Source of the DNA: Mesorhizobium sp. B2-3-12
Lineage (GTDB): Bacteria > Pseudomonadota > Alphaproteobacteria > Rhizobiales > Rhizobiaceae
Direction: 5' to 3'
Length of the DNA: 64,000 nt
NCBI RefSeq assembly: GCF_006442205.1
Contig: NZ_VFVR01000002.1
Coordinates: 620,001 to 684,000, forward strand
Each line of letters starts with the position of its first letter. The first letter of the stretch is position 1. The notes below the pieces were generated by a model, which did not search any database, had not been told where the DNA came from, and saw only the letters and a program-made list of their open reading frames with translations. This document shows, piece after piece, positions 7,829 through 15,944 of this stretch. Made by a program: the position numbers and the translations under genes.

Positions 7829-7896
7829 ATAGTCGAAGCGGCGGCGTTTGTCGATGGGGCGATGAGGGTCAGGTGGCGAAACCGTCGATGACAGCA

Positions 7897-8069
7897 CCCC
7901 TCTCCCCGTCCTATACGGGGAGAGGATGCCGGCAGGCAGGTGAGGGGCGGCGCCTACGTCGGAGTGACAAGCGAGGTGGGCAGGGGTTGGACCGGTAACT
8001 GTCAAAGTTGGTGCTGCCCCTCATTGCCCTGCCGGGCATTTCTCCCCGTATAGTGACGGGGAGAAAGGG
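7897..8069. repeat. Rhizobial intergenic palindromic repeat, copies 2 and 3 (outward-facing units)
   Basis: Two units of the same family as at 4861. The first, about 7897-7953, runs CCCCTCTCCCCGTCC, hairpin, GCCGGCAGGCAGGTGAGGGG, CGGCGCC. The second, about 8010-8069, runs GGTGCTGCCCCTCATTGCCC, TGCCGGGCAT, TTCTCCCCG, hairpin, ACGGGGAGAAAGGGC. Here the GGCGCC ends face each other, the reverse of copy 1. The element lies between the aroG leader and the SDR gene. Confidence 0.75.
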
Positions 8070-8088
8070 CCAGCCGCAACGTCGGCCG

Positions 8089-8883
8089 CTATTCCGGCGA
8101 CGACCCCGCAACGCTCTGGTCGTAGTCGACCAGCGATCCGGTCATGACGCCCGATTGTGGGCTGACCATGTAGCTGATCAGCCGCGCCAACTGGTCCGGC
8201 TTGACCAATTGGCCCATCGGCTGCGCCGCTTCGGCCTTCGCCAGCCAGTCGTCCGGTGCGTCGTGCCATTTCTTCTGCACGATGTCCTCGCCCTCGGTGT
8301 CCATCCAGCCGGGCAGCACGGCGTTGCAGCGGATGCGGTTGAAGCGATAGGCGTTGGCGACGTTCTTGGTCAGCGTCATCAGCGCGCCCTTGCTGGTCGA
8401 ATAGGGCGTCAGGAAGGACTGGCCGGTATGCGCCGACATCGACAGCACGTTGACGATCGAGCCGGGGGTCTTTTTCTCCAAGAGATGCGCCACGACGCCC
8501 TGCATCAGGAAGAACGGGCCGCGCACATTGGTGTCGAAGATCTGGTCGAAAAGCTGTTCCGATGTATCGACAAGCGAGCCGCGCGCAGAGGTGGCGGCGG
8601 CGTTGACCAGCGCGTTGATCGTACCGAAATGCGAGAGCGCGGTGGCGACCGCGCGTTTGCAGTCGGCAACATCGGAAACGTCGGCGCTGATGAAGATGGC
8701 GTCGACGCCTGATTTCTTGAAATGGGCGACAGCCTTGTCGCCCTTCTCCTGGGAGCGGCCGATGAGCGCCAGCGCCCGGCAGCCCTCGTCGGCCAGCGCC
8801 TCGGCGACGGCGAAGCCGATGCCTTGCGCGCCGCCGGTGACGACGGCGCGTGTGTTCGAATTGCGATCGGCGGATGCGCTCAT
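8089..8883 (-). CDS. SDR-family oxidoreductase (probable cyclitol or sugar dehydrogenase)
   Basis: Short-chain dehydrogenase of 264 residues. VVTGGAQGIGFAVAEALADE near 14-33 is the TGxxxGxG cofactor site, VNAAATSARGSL near 92 the NNAG-like segment, and NVLSMSAHTGQSFLTPYSTS followed by KGAL contains the catalytic Ser, Tyr and Lys. AGGAG stands before the ATG at 8883. It is the last gene of the operon formed by the ABC importer genes and iolG, 36 bases behind iolG, so it probably oxidises a second inositol isomer or a derivative imported by that transporter. The substrate is inference. Confidence 0.85.
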   Translation of the reverse strand: MSASADRNSNTRAVVTGGAQGIGFAVAEALADEGCRALALIGRSQEKGDKAVAHFKKSGVDAIFISADVSDVADCKRAVATALSHFGTINALVNAAATSARGSLVDTSEQLFDQIFDTNVRGPFFLMQGVVAHLLEKKTPGSIVNVLSMSAHTGQSFLTPYSTSKGALMTLTKNVANAYRFNRIRCNAVLPGWMDTEGEDIVQKKWHDAPDDWLAKAEAAQPMGQLVKPDQLARLISYMVSPQSGVMTGSLVDYDQSVAGSSPE

Positions 8884-8919
8884 CGCTGTGCTCCTACCTT
8901 GGGTCCGAATTTCTGGTTC

Positions 8920-9915
8920 TTACTTGTCGAGACGTACGGTCTTGCCCGTGGTCGCCGACTTCAGCGCCGCATCCGCCAGCCTGAGCGCCACGAGGCCGTC
9001 CGCGCCGCTCGGCGCCGCTTTCTTGCCTGATGTCGCCGCCGTGATGAAGGCGGCGATCTCGAGGGCATAGGCGTCGAGATAGCGGGTCATGAAGAAGTCG
9101 TGCAGCGGCGGGCGGGTGTAGCCCTTCTCGTTGGCGAGTTCGATCGATACCGGGCGCTGGTTTTCGGCCGCGACCATACCCTTCGAACCATGCACCTCGA
9201 TGCGCTGGTCGTAGCCATAGGTGGCGCGGCGCGAGTTGGAGATGACCGCCTGCTTGCCCGATGCGGTCTCGAGGATGACGCTGACCGAGTCGAAATCGCC
9301 GGCTTCGCCGATCTTCTTGTCGACCAGCACCGAGGCATGGGCGCTGACCGCGACGGGCTCTTCGCCGAGCAGGAAGCGCGCCATGTCGAAATCGTGGATG
9401 GTCATGTCGCGGAAAATGCCGCCGGAGCGCGCGATGTAGTCGAGCGGCGGGGCGCCGGGATCGCGCGAGGTGATGGTGACCATCTCGACCGTGCCTATGG
9501 CGCCGTCGTCGATCGCCTTGCGCACGGCCGCGAAATGCGGATCGAAGCGCCTGTTGAAGCCGACCATCAGCGTCGCCTTGGCCTTGTCGACCACATCAAG
9601 GCATTTTTCGACGCGCTTGACATCGAGATCGATCGGCTTCTCGCAGAAGATCGCCTTGCCGGCCTTGGCGAAGCGCTCGATCAGATCGGCATGGGTGTCG
9701 GTCGGCGTGCAGATGACGACGGCGTCGATGTCTTTCGATTTTTCGATGGCGTCGATGGTGCGCACCTCGGCGCCATAGGCGCTCGCCAGTTCGCTCGCCG
9801 CCTTCTCGAAGGCATCGGCGACGGCGACCAGTTTTGCCTGGGGGTTGGAACCCACGGCGCGGGCGTGGACCTTGCCGATGCGGCCGGCACCAAGGAGGGC
9901 GAAGCGAACAGTCAT
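8920..9915 (-). CDS. iolG: Inositol 2-dehydrogenase
   Basis: NAD-dependent oxidation of myo-inositol to 2-keto-myo-inositol (scyllo-inosose), the first step of the Iol pathway. 331 residues, the normal length. MTVRFALLGAGRIGKVHARA carries the GxGxxG site, FCEKPIDLDVKRVEKCLDV the EKP lysine, MVGFNRRFDPHF and RDMTIHDFDMARFLLGEEP the catalytic region with the Asp-x3-His pattern. AGAGGAAG precedes the ATG at 9915. It lies behind the importer genes and ahead of the SDR gene, whereas in S. meliloti idhA is away from the iol operon, so this cluster ties uptake directly to the first oxidation. Confidence 0.92.
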   Translation of the reverse strand: MTVRFALLGAGRIGKVHARAVGSNPQAKLVAVADAFEKAASELASAYGAEVRTIDAIEKSKDIDAVVICTPTDTHADLIERFAKAGKAIFCEKPIDLDVKRVEKCLDVVDKAKATLMVGFNRRFDPHFAAVRKAIDDGAIGTVEMVTITSRDPGAPPLDYIARSGGIFRDMTIHDFDMARFLLGEEPVAVSAHASVLVDKKIGEAGDFDSVSVILETASGKQAVISNSRRATYGYDQRIEVHGSKGMVAAENQRPVSIELANEKGYTRPPLHDFFMTRYLDAYALEIAAFITAATSGKKAAPSGADGLVALRLADAALKSATTGKTVRLDK

Positions 9916-10032
9916 GGAGATCTTCCTCTAGGGGATGGGTTCGGAGCACGGCGCCGGTCATGGGCGCTGGATGATTTTCCGGTCAAGACAAATCGACGGG
10001 AAGGCGATGACCATCGCCTCCGCGCCCGGCCC

Positions 10033-10800
10033 TCAGGCCGCGAGTTCCGCCTCGCCGGTCTTGGCGCCGGTGATGTAGGATACGATGTCCTGCCCGTCGG
10101 TGTTCTCCTTGCGCAGATTGGCGACGATGCGGCCGCGCCGGAACACCACGATACGGTCGCAGAGGTCGAACACCTGGCGCATGTTGTGGCTGATCAGGAT
10201 GAGCGGCTCGCCATTGTCCTTCAGCGTCCGGATGATGTTTTCGACCTGCGCCGTCTCCTGCACGCCAAGGGCCGCCGTCGGCTCGTCCATGATGATCAGC
10301 TTGGAGGCGAAGGTCGCTGTCCTGGCGATCGCCACGCACTGGCGCTGGCCACCCGACATATGGCGGATGGTGTTGGATAAATTGGGGATTTTCACCGCCG
10401 TGCGGACCAGCGCCGCCTCGGTCGCCTTGCGCATGTATTTACGGTCGAGGATCGAGAATGGTCCGAGATTGAACAGCACCTTTTCGCGGCCGAGGAACAG
10501 GTTCGACGGCACGTCGAGATCGTCGGCCAGGGCCAGGTTCTGGAACACCGTCTCGATGCCCGCCTCGCGCGCCTCGATCGGGCCGGCGAAGTTCACTTCC
10601 TTGCCGTCGAACCAGACCTGGCCGCTCGTCCGTTGCTCGACGGCGGTGATCTGGCGCACGAAGGTCGACTTGCCGGCGCCGTTGTCGCCCATGATGGCGA
10701 CATGCTCGCCCTTGCGCAGCTCGAAATTGGCGCCTTCGAGCGCGTGCACGCCGCCATAGCGCTTGGTGAGGTTTTCCGTCTTCAGGACGATGTCTGACAT
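10033..10800 (-). CDS. CUT2 sugar/cyclitol ABC importer, ATP-binding protein
   Basis: ATPase of 255 residues with a single nucleotide-binding domain, like FrcA of the S. meliloti fructose importer and unlike the double-domain RbsA or Caulobacter IatA. Walker A GDNGAGKST near residue 40, signature MSGGQRQCVAIAR near 140, Walker B LIIMDEPTAALGVQE near 160, switch ISHNM. The ATG at 10800 is two bases behind the permease stop. Given iolG and the SDR gene just downstream, the importer probably carries an inositol or methylated inositol; fructose or ribose cannot be excluded. Confidence 0.9.
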   Translation of the reverse strand: MSDIVLKTENLTKRYGGVHALEGANFELRKGEHVAIMGDNGAGKSTFVRQITAVEQRTSGQVWFDGKEVNFAGPIEAREAGIETVFQNLALADDLDVPSNLFLGREKVLFNLGPFSILDRKYMRKATEAALVRTAVKIPNLSNTIRHMSGGQRQCVAIARTATFASKLIIMDEPTAALGVQETAQVENIIRTLKDNGEPLILISHNMRQVFDLCDRIVVFRRGRIVANLRKENTDGQDIVSYITGAKTGEAELAA

Positions 10801-10802
10801 GG

Positions 10803-11879
10803 TCAAGCCCTCAATGCCCGCATGCGCTGGCGCCACTGGTCGAGAACGACCGCGCCGACGATGATCACGCCCTTGACCATCTCCTGATAGTAGGCGTCGA
10901 GGCGCAGGAAGGTGAAGCCAGAGATGATGACGCCGAAGATCAGCGCGCCGATCACCGTGCCGATGATGGAGCCACGGCCGCCCGACAGCGAGACGCCGCC
11001 GATGACCGCCATGGCGATGGCGTCGAGTTCGTACATCACGCCCATGCCGGCCTGGGCGGTGAGGTTCTTGGAGGACAGCACCACGGCGGCGAGCGCGGCG
11101 AGAATGCCGGCGATGACATAGACGAGGATCTTGTGGTTGGCGATCTTGATGCCCGACATGCGCGCGGCATCCTCGTTGGAGCCGATCGCGTAACAATGCT
11201 TGCCATATCGGGTGTAGGTCATGATCAGCTGGAACAGCACGGCCAGCGACAGGAAGATGATGACCGGCATAAGGCCCTTGCCGATTGCCGCGAAACTGTC
11301 CGTGGGAAACGAGATCGGCTGCCCCTTCGACCACCATTTGGCAATGCCGCGCGCGGTGACCATCATGCCGAGCGTGGCGATGAAGGGCGGGATGCGCGTG
11401 TAGGCGATCAGCGCGCCGTTGACGAGGCCGGCGAGCAGGCCGCAGCCGATCGCCACCAGCACCGGCACGATGACGGGCAGGTCGGTCCAGCCCTGGGCCA
11501 GGAACATCGCCTTGGGGTTGGGATTGCCGTTGACGGTCGCGACCTGGGCGAAGCTCATGGCGATCATGGCTGTCGCACCGACGATCGAGCCCGAGGACAG
11601 ATCGATGCCACCGGTAATGATCACCTGCGTGACGCCGATGGCGATGATGCCGACGATCGACACCTGCAGGATGATGATCTGCAGGCGCGCCTCGTTGAAG
11701 ATGCCGGCGACGTCGGCGCGGGTGTTGAACAGGAAGGAGTCGCCGAGGAAGACCCGGCCGATCAGTTCGAAGATGACGACGAGGATGACGAGCGCCAGGA
11801 AGACGTTGAATTCGGCCGGCCATGTGCGCTTCCTGGCGTCATAACCGACCCCGCCGACGCCGTGAGATGTTTGTGCCAA
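10803..11879 (-). CDS. CUT2 sugar/cyclitol ABC importer, permease
   Basis: RbsC/FrcC-type membrane protein of 358 residues with about ten hydrophobic segments, ITGGIDLSSGSIVGATAMIA near 95-115 and AVIGGVSLSGGRGSIIGTVI near 290, both typical of the family. I chose TTG 11879 (MAQTSHGVGGVGYD) because GGAGG at 11888-11892 stands eight bases before it; a GTG at 11918 in the same frame has no ribosome binding site. It follows the binding-protein gene after a strong hairpin and is coupled to the ATPase gene. Confidence 0.88.
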   Translation of the reverse strand: MAQTSHGVGGVGYDARKRTWPAEFNVFLALVILVVIFELIGRVFLGDSFLFNTRADVAGIFNEARLQIIILQVSIVGIIAIGVTQVIITGGIDLSSGSIVGATAMIAMSFAQVATVNGNPNPKAMFLAQGWTDLPVIVPVLVAIGCGLLAGLVNGALIAYTRIPPFIATLGMMVTARGIAKWWSKGQPISFPTDSFAAIGKGLMPVIIFLSLAVLFQLIMTYTRYGKHCYAIGSNEDAARMSGIKIANHKILVYVIAGILAALAAVVLSSKNLTAQAGMGVMYELDAIAMAVIGGVSLSGGRGSIIGTVIGALIFGVIISGFTFLRLDAYYQEMVKGVIIVGAVVLDQWRQRMRALRA

Positions 11880-11938
11880 TCTTCTATCCTCCGTCAGCCG
11901 CGGTCGTTCCTCGGGCACCGGTCGGCGTCGAGGGAAAG

Positions 11939-11971
11939 GGAGCGGCGCTGTCTGCGCGAGAGCGCCGCTCC
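11939..11971 (-). promoter_or_regulatory. Intercistronic hairpin between binding-protein and permease genes
   Basis: Perfect 11-base arms, GGAGCGGCGCT (11939-11949) and AGCGCCGCTCC (11961-11971), around an 11-base loop. No T run follows on the minus strand, so it is more likely an mRNA-stabilising or partial-termination hairpin that keeps binding-protein levels above those of the membrane parts, as known for other ABC operons. Confidence 0.7.
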
Positions 11972-11984
11972 GTATGTCCGCGGC

Positions 11985-12926
11985 TCAGTTCTTCTTCAGG
12001 AACTTGTCGATGTTGGCCGGTGTGACCAGCTGGAACGGAACATAGACCTTGTGTTCGACCTTCTCGCCCTTGGCGAGTTTCAGCGCTGCATCCAGCGCGC
12101 CGGCGCCCTGGCCGGCGGCGTCCTGGAACACGGTGGCGTCGAGGTCGCCCGCCTGCATGGCGGCAAGCGCGTCCTGGGTGGCGTCGACGCCGCCGACGAC
12201 AACCGACTTCATGTCGATGTTGGCGGCCTTCATAGCCTGGATGGCGCCGATGGCGCTTTCGTCATTGTTGGCGATGACGCCGTCGAACTTCTTGCCGGTC
12301 GACAGCCAGTTGGTCATCAGGTTCTGGGCCTGGTCGCGGTCCCAGTTCGAGGTCTGCTTGTCGATGATCTTGATGAAGCTGCAGTCCGGCGTGGCTATCA
12401 CCTCTTCGATGTCCTTGGTGCGCTGCACGGCCGCCTGGTTGGAAAGCTCGCCCATGATGACATAGACATTGGCTTCCTTCTTGCCGGCTTCCTTGAACAG
12501 GCGGCAGACTTCCTTGGTCTCGAGCGTGCCGGAATCGGCTTCGTTCGAGGCGACGAAGGCCTGGTTGTCGGGCAGCGTGTCGACATTGACCGGCTGGCGG
12601 TTGACGTAGACCAGCGGGATCTTGGCCGCGGCCGCCGCATCCGACATCGCCTGCGTGGCCGAGGTGTCGACCGGGTTGACGATGATGGCGTCGACGCCGG
12701 AAGCGGCGAAATTCTTGATCTGGTCAAGCTGCTTGGCGACGTCGTTCTGCGCGTCCTCGACCTGCAGCTCGACGCCGCTCATGCCCTTGGCTTGCTCGAT
12801 CATGCCGTTGCGCAGCACGGTGAGGAAGTTGTCGTCGAACTTGGCCATCGAGACGCCGATCTTGGCGGCCATGGCCGATGAACTCATCAGCGCCGCGAAG
12901 GCGACGCCCAAAAGCAGTTTCTTCAT
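11985..12926 (-). CDS. CUT2 ABC importer, periplasmic sugar/inositol-binding protein
   Basis: Periplasmic binding protein of 313 residues, RbsB/MocB/IbpA type. The signal peptide is MKKLLLGVAFAALMSSSAMA, with cleavage before AKIGVSMAKFDDNF. Two-lobe pattern words: GVDAIIVNPVDTSATQAM, VNRQP, VIMGELSNQAAVQRTKDIEE, and the hinge-side FDGVIANNDESAIGAIQAMK, VVVGGVDATQDALAAM. GGAGGAGAGATTAAA precedes the ATG at 12926. First gene of the importer-iolG-SDR operon. The neighbourhood favours myo-inositol or an O-methylinositol as ligand; MocB of rhizopine clusters belongs to the same family. Confidence 0.9.
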   Translation of the reverse strand: MKKLLLGVAFAALMSSSAMAAKIGVSMAKFDDNFLTVLRNGMIEQAKGMSGVELQVEDAQNDVAKQLDQIKNFAASGVDAIIVNPVDTSATQAMSDAAAAAKIPLVYVNRQPVNVDTLPDNQAFVASNEADSGTLETKEVCRLFKEAGKKEANVYVIMGELSNQAAVQRTKDIEEVIATPDCSFIKIIDKQTSNWDRDQAQNLMTNWLSTGKKFDGVIANNDESAIGAIQAMKAANIDMKSVVVGGVDATQDALAAMQAGDLDATVFQDAAGQGAGALDAALKLAKGEKVEHKVYVPFQLVTPANIDKFLKKN

Positions 12927-13310
12927 TTTAATCTCTCCTCCACTTTGGTGTCCGGTTGCACCGATCTCTCCGGAATCCCCGATCTCCCCGGGGAATCTCT
13001 CCCTGCCGTCTCTCTCCCGGGGATGGCGCCTGCCGTTTGCTGCAACGCCAAAGCCTCTGTTTGAAACAGATGTTACGGAACGAAAGAACCAAAATGCATG
13101 ACTGGTGAAATATTTATTCCATTTCGTCGGGAGGCGTCAAGGGCGATTCCAAACTCGGGCTCGCGATTTTCGGCCGGCTCTGATGGATTCTATCATTTCA
13201 GCGGGCCGGTTCATGACGGCGGATCGCTGAAGCGTCCTGTCGCTTCGTCGAAACGCCCTGTCTCTCGTCCTGGCGCGTCCCGGACCCGCTGCGCATTTCC
13301 CGAAATGGCG
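12927..13310. promoter_or_regulatory. Promoter region of the importer operon with three operator-like sites
   Basis: This 384-base gap holds no convincing gene. TCTGTTTGAAACAGA at 13056-13070 is a perfect palindrome around a central G. GAAATATTTATTCC at 13107-13120 is one base from the GGAA-N6-TTCC IolR box. TCTATCATTTC at 13189-13199 is the reverse complement of GAAATGATAGA found in the lacI/mocD promoter at 14388-14398. Several CTCTCCC and CCCCGG tracts lie near 12970-13020. Assignment to IolR or the LacI regulator is inferred. Confidence 0.5.
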
Positions 13311-14342
13311 TCAGATGTTTTCCGGCAAATAGATGTCGAAGGGCAGGAAGGTCTGACCCGGCGCATTGGCCGCGCCGGCTTCGATGGCATGCGCCATCCG
13401 ATCGACGAGCTCACGACAGAGCGCGGCAAGCGGCGTCGAGATCACCATTGTAAGGATGTTGTCGGCGAGCGCCGCGCGCGATTCGGCGTTGATCTCGTTG
13501 CAGACGACCACTGGCATGTTGACGGGCTTCGCTGCCCGCAATGCCGAGACGGCGCCTTCCATGCCGCCGCCGGCGACGTAGCAGCCGACGAGATCCGGAT
13601 ATCGCGCCAGAAGATCGATCATCGCATCATGGGTTACCTGGTTGGCCTCCAGATTGACCAACGTCTCCAGCACGGCGAAGTCCGGCGCATGCTCGCGGAA
13701 GAAGGAACGGAAGCCGATCTCGCGCAGTTCGTGGCCGTGGAAGCGATGGCTGCCGACGAAGAGGGCGACCTTGCCAGGCGTCCTCGCCGCCCTGGCGATC
13801 ATCCAGGCCGCGGTGCGGCCGACCTTGCGGTTGTCGAGGCCGACATAACCCTCGCGGACGCCAGCAGCGAAGTCGGACAGCAGGGAGAAGACCGGCAGCC
13901 CCCTGGCCTTTAGCGCCTCCACGACCGCGGTCAGCGTCGGATGGTCGGGACCGACCACGGCGATGGCCCGTGATTTCACCGCCAGCCCGCGCATTTGGGC
14001 GGCGATTTCGTCCGGGGCCAGGGAGCTGGCGAAATCGACGGTCGCGACGCCGCGGAAGCGCTGCGATTGCGCGACCGCCAGTTCGAGTTCCCGCGCGAAA
14101 TCGCCATAGAAAACGTCATTGCCTCGAAGCAGCAGGAAGCCCAGCCGATACTCGGGCAGTTCCTGGCGCATTCGCTGCTTGATCAGGCCGGCCGCGTGAT
14201 AGCCGATCTCGGTCGCCGTCTCGTAGACGCGGCGCGCGGTTTCCTCGCGCACCGGCAGCCGATTGTTGAGCACGCGGTCCACCGTGGCGACGCTGACGCC
14301 GGAGACGCGCGCCAGATCTGATATCGTCGGCCGTTTCGCCAT
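13311..14342 (-). CDS. LacI-family transcription regulator of the cyclitol importer / mocDEF region
   Basis: Repressor of 343 residues: HTH at 1-55 (TISDLARVSGVSVATVDRVL, NNRLPVREETARRVYE) and a periplasmic-binding-protein-like effector domain (YRLGFLLLRGNDVFYGDF, VGLDNRKVGRTAAWMIARA, MPVVVCNEINAESRAAL). ATG 14342 (MAKRPT) with GAGG close upstream is preferred to the ATG ten codons earlier. It is divergent from mocD and lies upstream of the importer operon on the same strand; the word ATGATAGA occurs in both promoter regions. The effector is likely a sugar or cyclitol. Confidence 0.85.
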   Translation of the reverse strand: MAKRPTISDLARVSGVSVATVDRVLNNRLPVREETARRVYETATEIGYHAAGLIKQRMRQELPEYRLGFLLLRGNDVFYGDFARELELAVAQSQRFRGVATVDFASSLAPDEIAAQMRGLAVKSRAIAVVGPDHPTLTAVVEALKARGLPVFSLLSDFAAGVREGYVGLDNRKVGRTAAWMIARAARTPGKVALFVGSHRFHGHELREIGFRSFFREHAPDFAVLETLVNLEANQVTHDAMIDLLARYPDLVGCYVAGGGMEGAVSALRAAKPVNMPVVVCNEINAESRAALADNILTMVISTPLAALCRELVDRMAHAIEAGAANAPGQTFLPFDIYLPENI

Positions 14343-14387
14343 GATCGCCTCGTTCGATTGCCCGACAGGCATACATCAACTTGATAG

Positions 14388-14427
14388 GAAATGATAGAAA
14401 CTATCTTTGTGATGTTGAGTCTATCAT
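14388..14427. promoter_or_regulatory. Operator-like repeats between the LacI regulator and mocD
   Basis: GATAG (14393-14397) and CTATC (14401-14405) form a short palindrome around AAA. ATGATAGA (14391-14398) and its complement TCTATCAT (14420-14427) form a wider inverted pair. The 11-base word GAAATGATAGA at 14388-14398 recurs inverted at 13189-13199 before the importer operon, suggesting one regulator for both. Confidence 0.55.
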
Positions 14428-14506
14428 GGCTCGGCGTTATTTCTGAGCATGGAGCCAGTTGTGATCGGCATTCGCATGGCGAATGCCCCTGCCTTGGGAG
14501 GCAATC

Positions 14507-15598
14507 ATGTCCATAGCGCCGTCCCGGCGTGACTACAGCCTGATCGGCCGCGACGCCCGGCTTGCCGTCGAAAACGGCTTGTCGGCGGCGCAGTGGTATC
14601 ACACCGACATTCCCCGCAAGCAGATGAAGGAGCTGATGCAGCGCTCCGATGGGCCGGCGATCCGCGACACCGCGATCTGGCTCGCCGCCCTCATCATCAG
14701 CGGCGCCGGCGGCGCCTGGTTCTGGGGCACGTGGTGGTGCGTGCCGTTCTTCTTCGTCTATGGCGTGCTCTACGGCTCGTCCACCGATTCGCGCTGGCAC
14801 GAATGCGGCCACGGCACGGCGTTCCGCACGCAGTGGATGAATGACGCGGTCTATCAGATCGCCTGCTTCATGATCATGCGCAATCCGGTGACCTGGCGCT
14901 GGAGCCACACACGCCATCACACCGACACCATCATCGTCGGCCGCGATCCCGAAATCTCGGTGATGCGGCCGCCGGATCTGGTGCGCCTCGTCCTCGGCTT
15001 TGTCGGCGTGCTCGATGCGTGGCATGCGATGTCGGATATGCTGCGCAATGCCGCCGGCAATATCAGCGCGGCGGAAAAAACCTTCATTCCCGAACAGGAG
15101 CAGAACAAGGCGATCCGCATTGCCCGCATCTGGACGGCGATCTATGCCGCGACAATCGCGCTGGCGCTCTATACCGGATCGTTCCTGCCCTTGATGCTGG
15201 TCGGCCTGCCCAGGCTCTACGGCGCCTGGCATCACGTGATGGTCGGCCTGTTGCAGCATGGCGGTCTCGCCGACAACGTCACCGACCATCGGCTGAACAG
15301 CCGCACCGTCTACATGAACCCGATCAGCCGCTTCATCTACTGGAACATGAACTACCATGTCGAACATCACATGTTCCCGATGGTGCCCTACCATGCGCTG
15401 CCGAAGCTGCACGCGTTGATCAAGCACGATCTGCCGGCACCGACGCCGTCGATCCTGGCCGGCTACCGCGAGATGATCCCGGCCTTCCGCCGCCAGCTGC
15501 GCAACGAGGATTACTTCCTCAAGCGCGAGCTGCCGCCGACCGCCAGGCCATACCGCGAGGACTTCCACAACGACGCCGTCGCCGCGGCGGCGGAATGA
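14507..15598 (+). CDS. mocD: MocD-like membrane diiron oxygenase (fatty acid desaturase fold)
   Basis: Integral-membrane diiron oxygenase of 363 residues. Histidine boxes: HECGH at 98-102, HTRHH at 134-138, NYHVEHH at 282-288, plus WHHVMVGLLQHGG near 241-253, and hydrophobic spans near 55-90 and 205-235. The ATG at 14507 follows GGGAGG (14496-14501). It forms an operon with a Rieske ferredoxin and a ferredoxin reductase in the order of rhizopine mocDEF, whose oxygenase system is needed to demethylate 3-O-methyl-scyllo-inosamine. The adjoining inositol genes support an O-demethylase for a methylated cyclitol, but a lipid or hydrocarbon substrate is possible since the fold is shared. Confidence 0.82.
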   Translation: MSIAPSRRDYSLIGRDARLAVENGLSAAQWYHTDIPRKQMKELMQRSDGPAIRDTAIWLAALIISGAGGAWFWGTWWCVPFFFVYGVLYGSSTDSRWHECGHGTAFRTQWMNDAVYQIACFMIMRNPVTWRWSHTRHHTDTIIVGRDPEISVMRPPDLVRLVLGFVGVLDAWHAMSDMLRNAAGNISAAEKTFIPEQEQNKAIRIARIWTAIYAATIALALYTGSFLPLMLVGLPRLYGAWHHVMVGLLQHGGLADNVTDHRLNSRTVYMNPISRFIYWNMNYHVEHHMFPMVPYHALPKLHALIKHDLPAPTPSILAGYREMIPAFRRQLRNEDYFLKRELPPTARPYREDFHNDAVAAAAE

Positions 15599-15624
15599 CA
15601 TCCACGACCGCAGGGGAGGACTGA

Positions 15625-15939
15625 ATGAGCGATTGGGTCGAGGCGTGCTCCGCCGGTGACATCGATGAAGAGGACGTGATGCGCTTCGATCATGGCGGGC
15701 GCACCTTCGCCATCTATCGCAGCCCGGACGACGAATATTTCGCCACCGACGGCTTGTGCACGCATGAGAAGGTGCATCTCGCCGACGGGCTGGTGATGGA
15801 CGACATCATCGAATGCCCCAAGCACAATGGCCGTTTCAACTACAAGACGGGCGCGGCCAAAGGCGCGCCGGTCTGCGTCAACATCAGGACCTATCCGGTC
15901 AAGGTCGATGACGGCAAAGTGCTGGTTCGGATCGGGTGA
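15625..15939 (+). CDS. mocE: MocE-type Rieske [2Fe-2S] ferredoxin
   Basis: Small electron carrier of 104 residues passing electrons from the reductase to the MocD-like oxygenase. The Rieske cluster ligands are visible as CTHEKVHL near 47 and CPKHNGRFNYKTG near 66 (C-x-H and C-x2-H). It has no signal peptide, so it is cytosolic. GGGGAGGA precedes the ATG at 15625, 26 bases behind mocD. The length and sequence fit the MocE ferredoxin family rather than dioxygenase large subunits. Confidence 0.9.
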   Translation: MSDWVEACSAGDIDEEDVMRFDHGGRTFAIYRSPDDEYFATDGLCTHEKVHLADGLVMDDIIECPKHNGRFNYKTGAAKGAPVCVNIRTYPVKVDDGKVLVRIG

Positions 15940-15944
15940 CGGAG

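Noticed and set aside
10033..11823. A 596-codon frame joining the ATPase to a long N-terminal extension
   Set aside because: The extension is an out-of-frame reading of the permease gene; the ATPase starts at the ATG at 10800.
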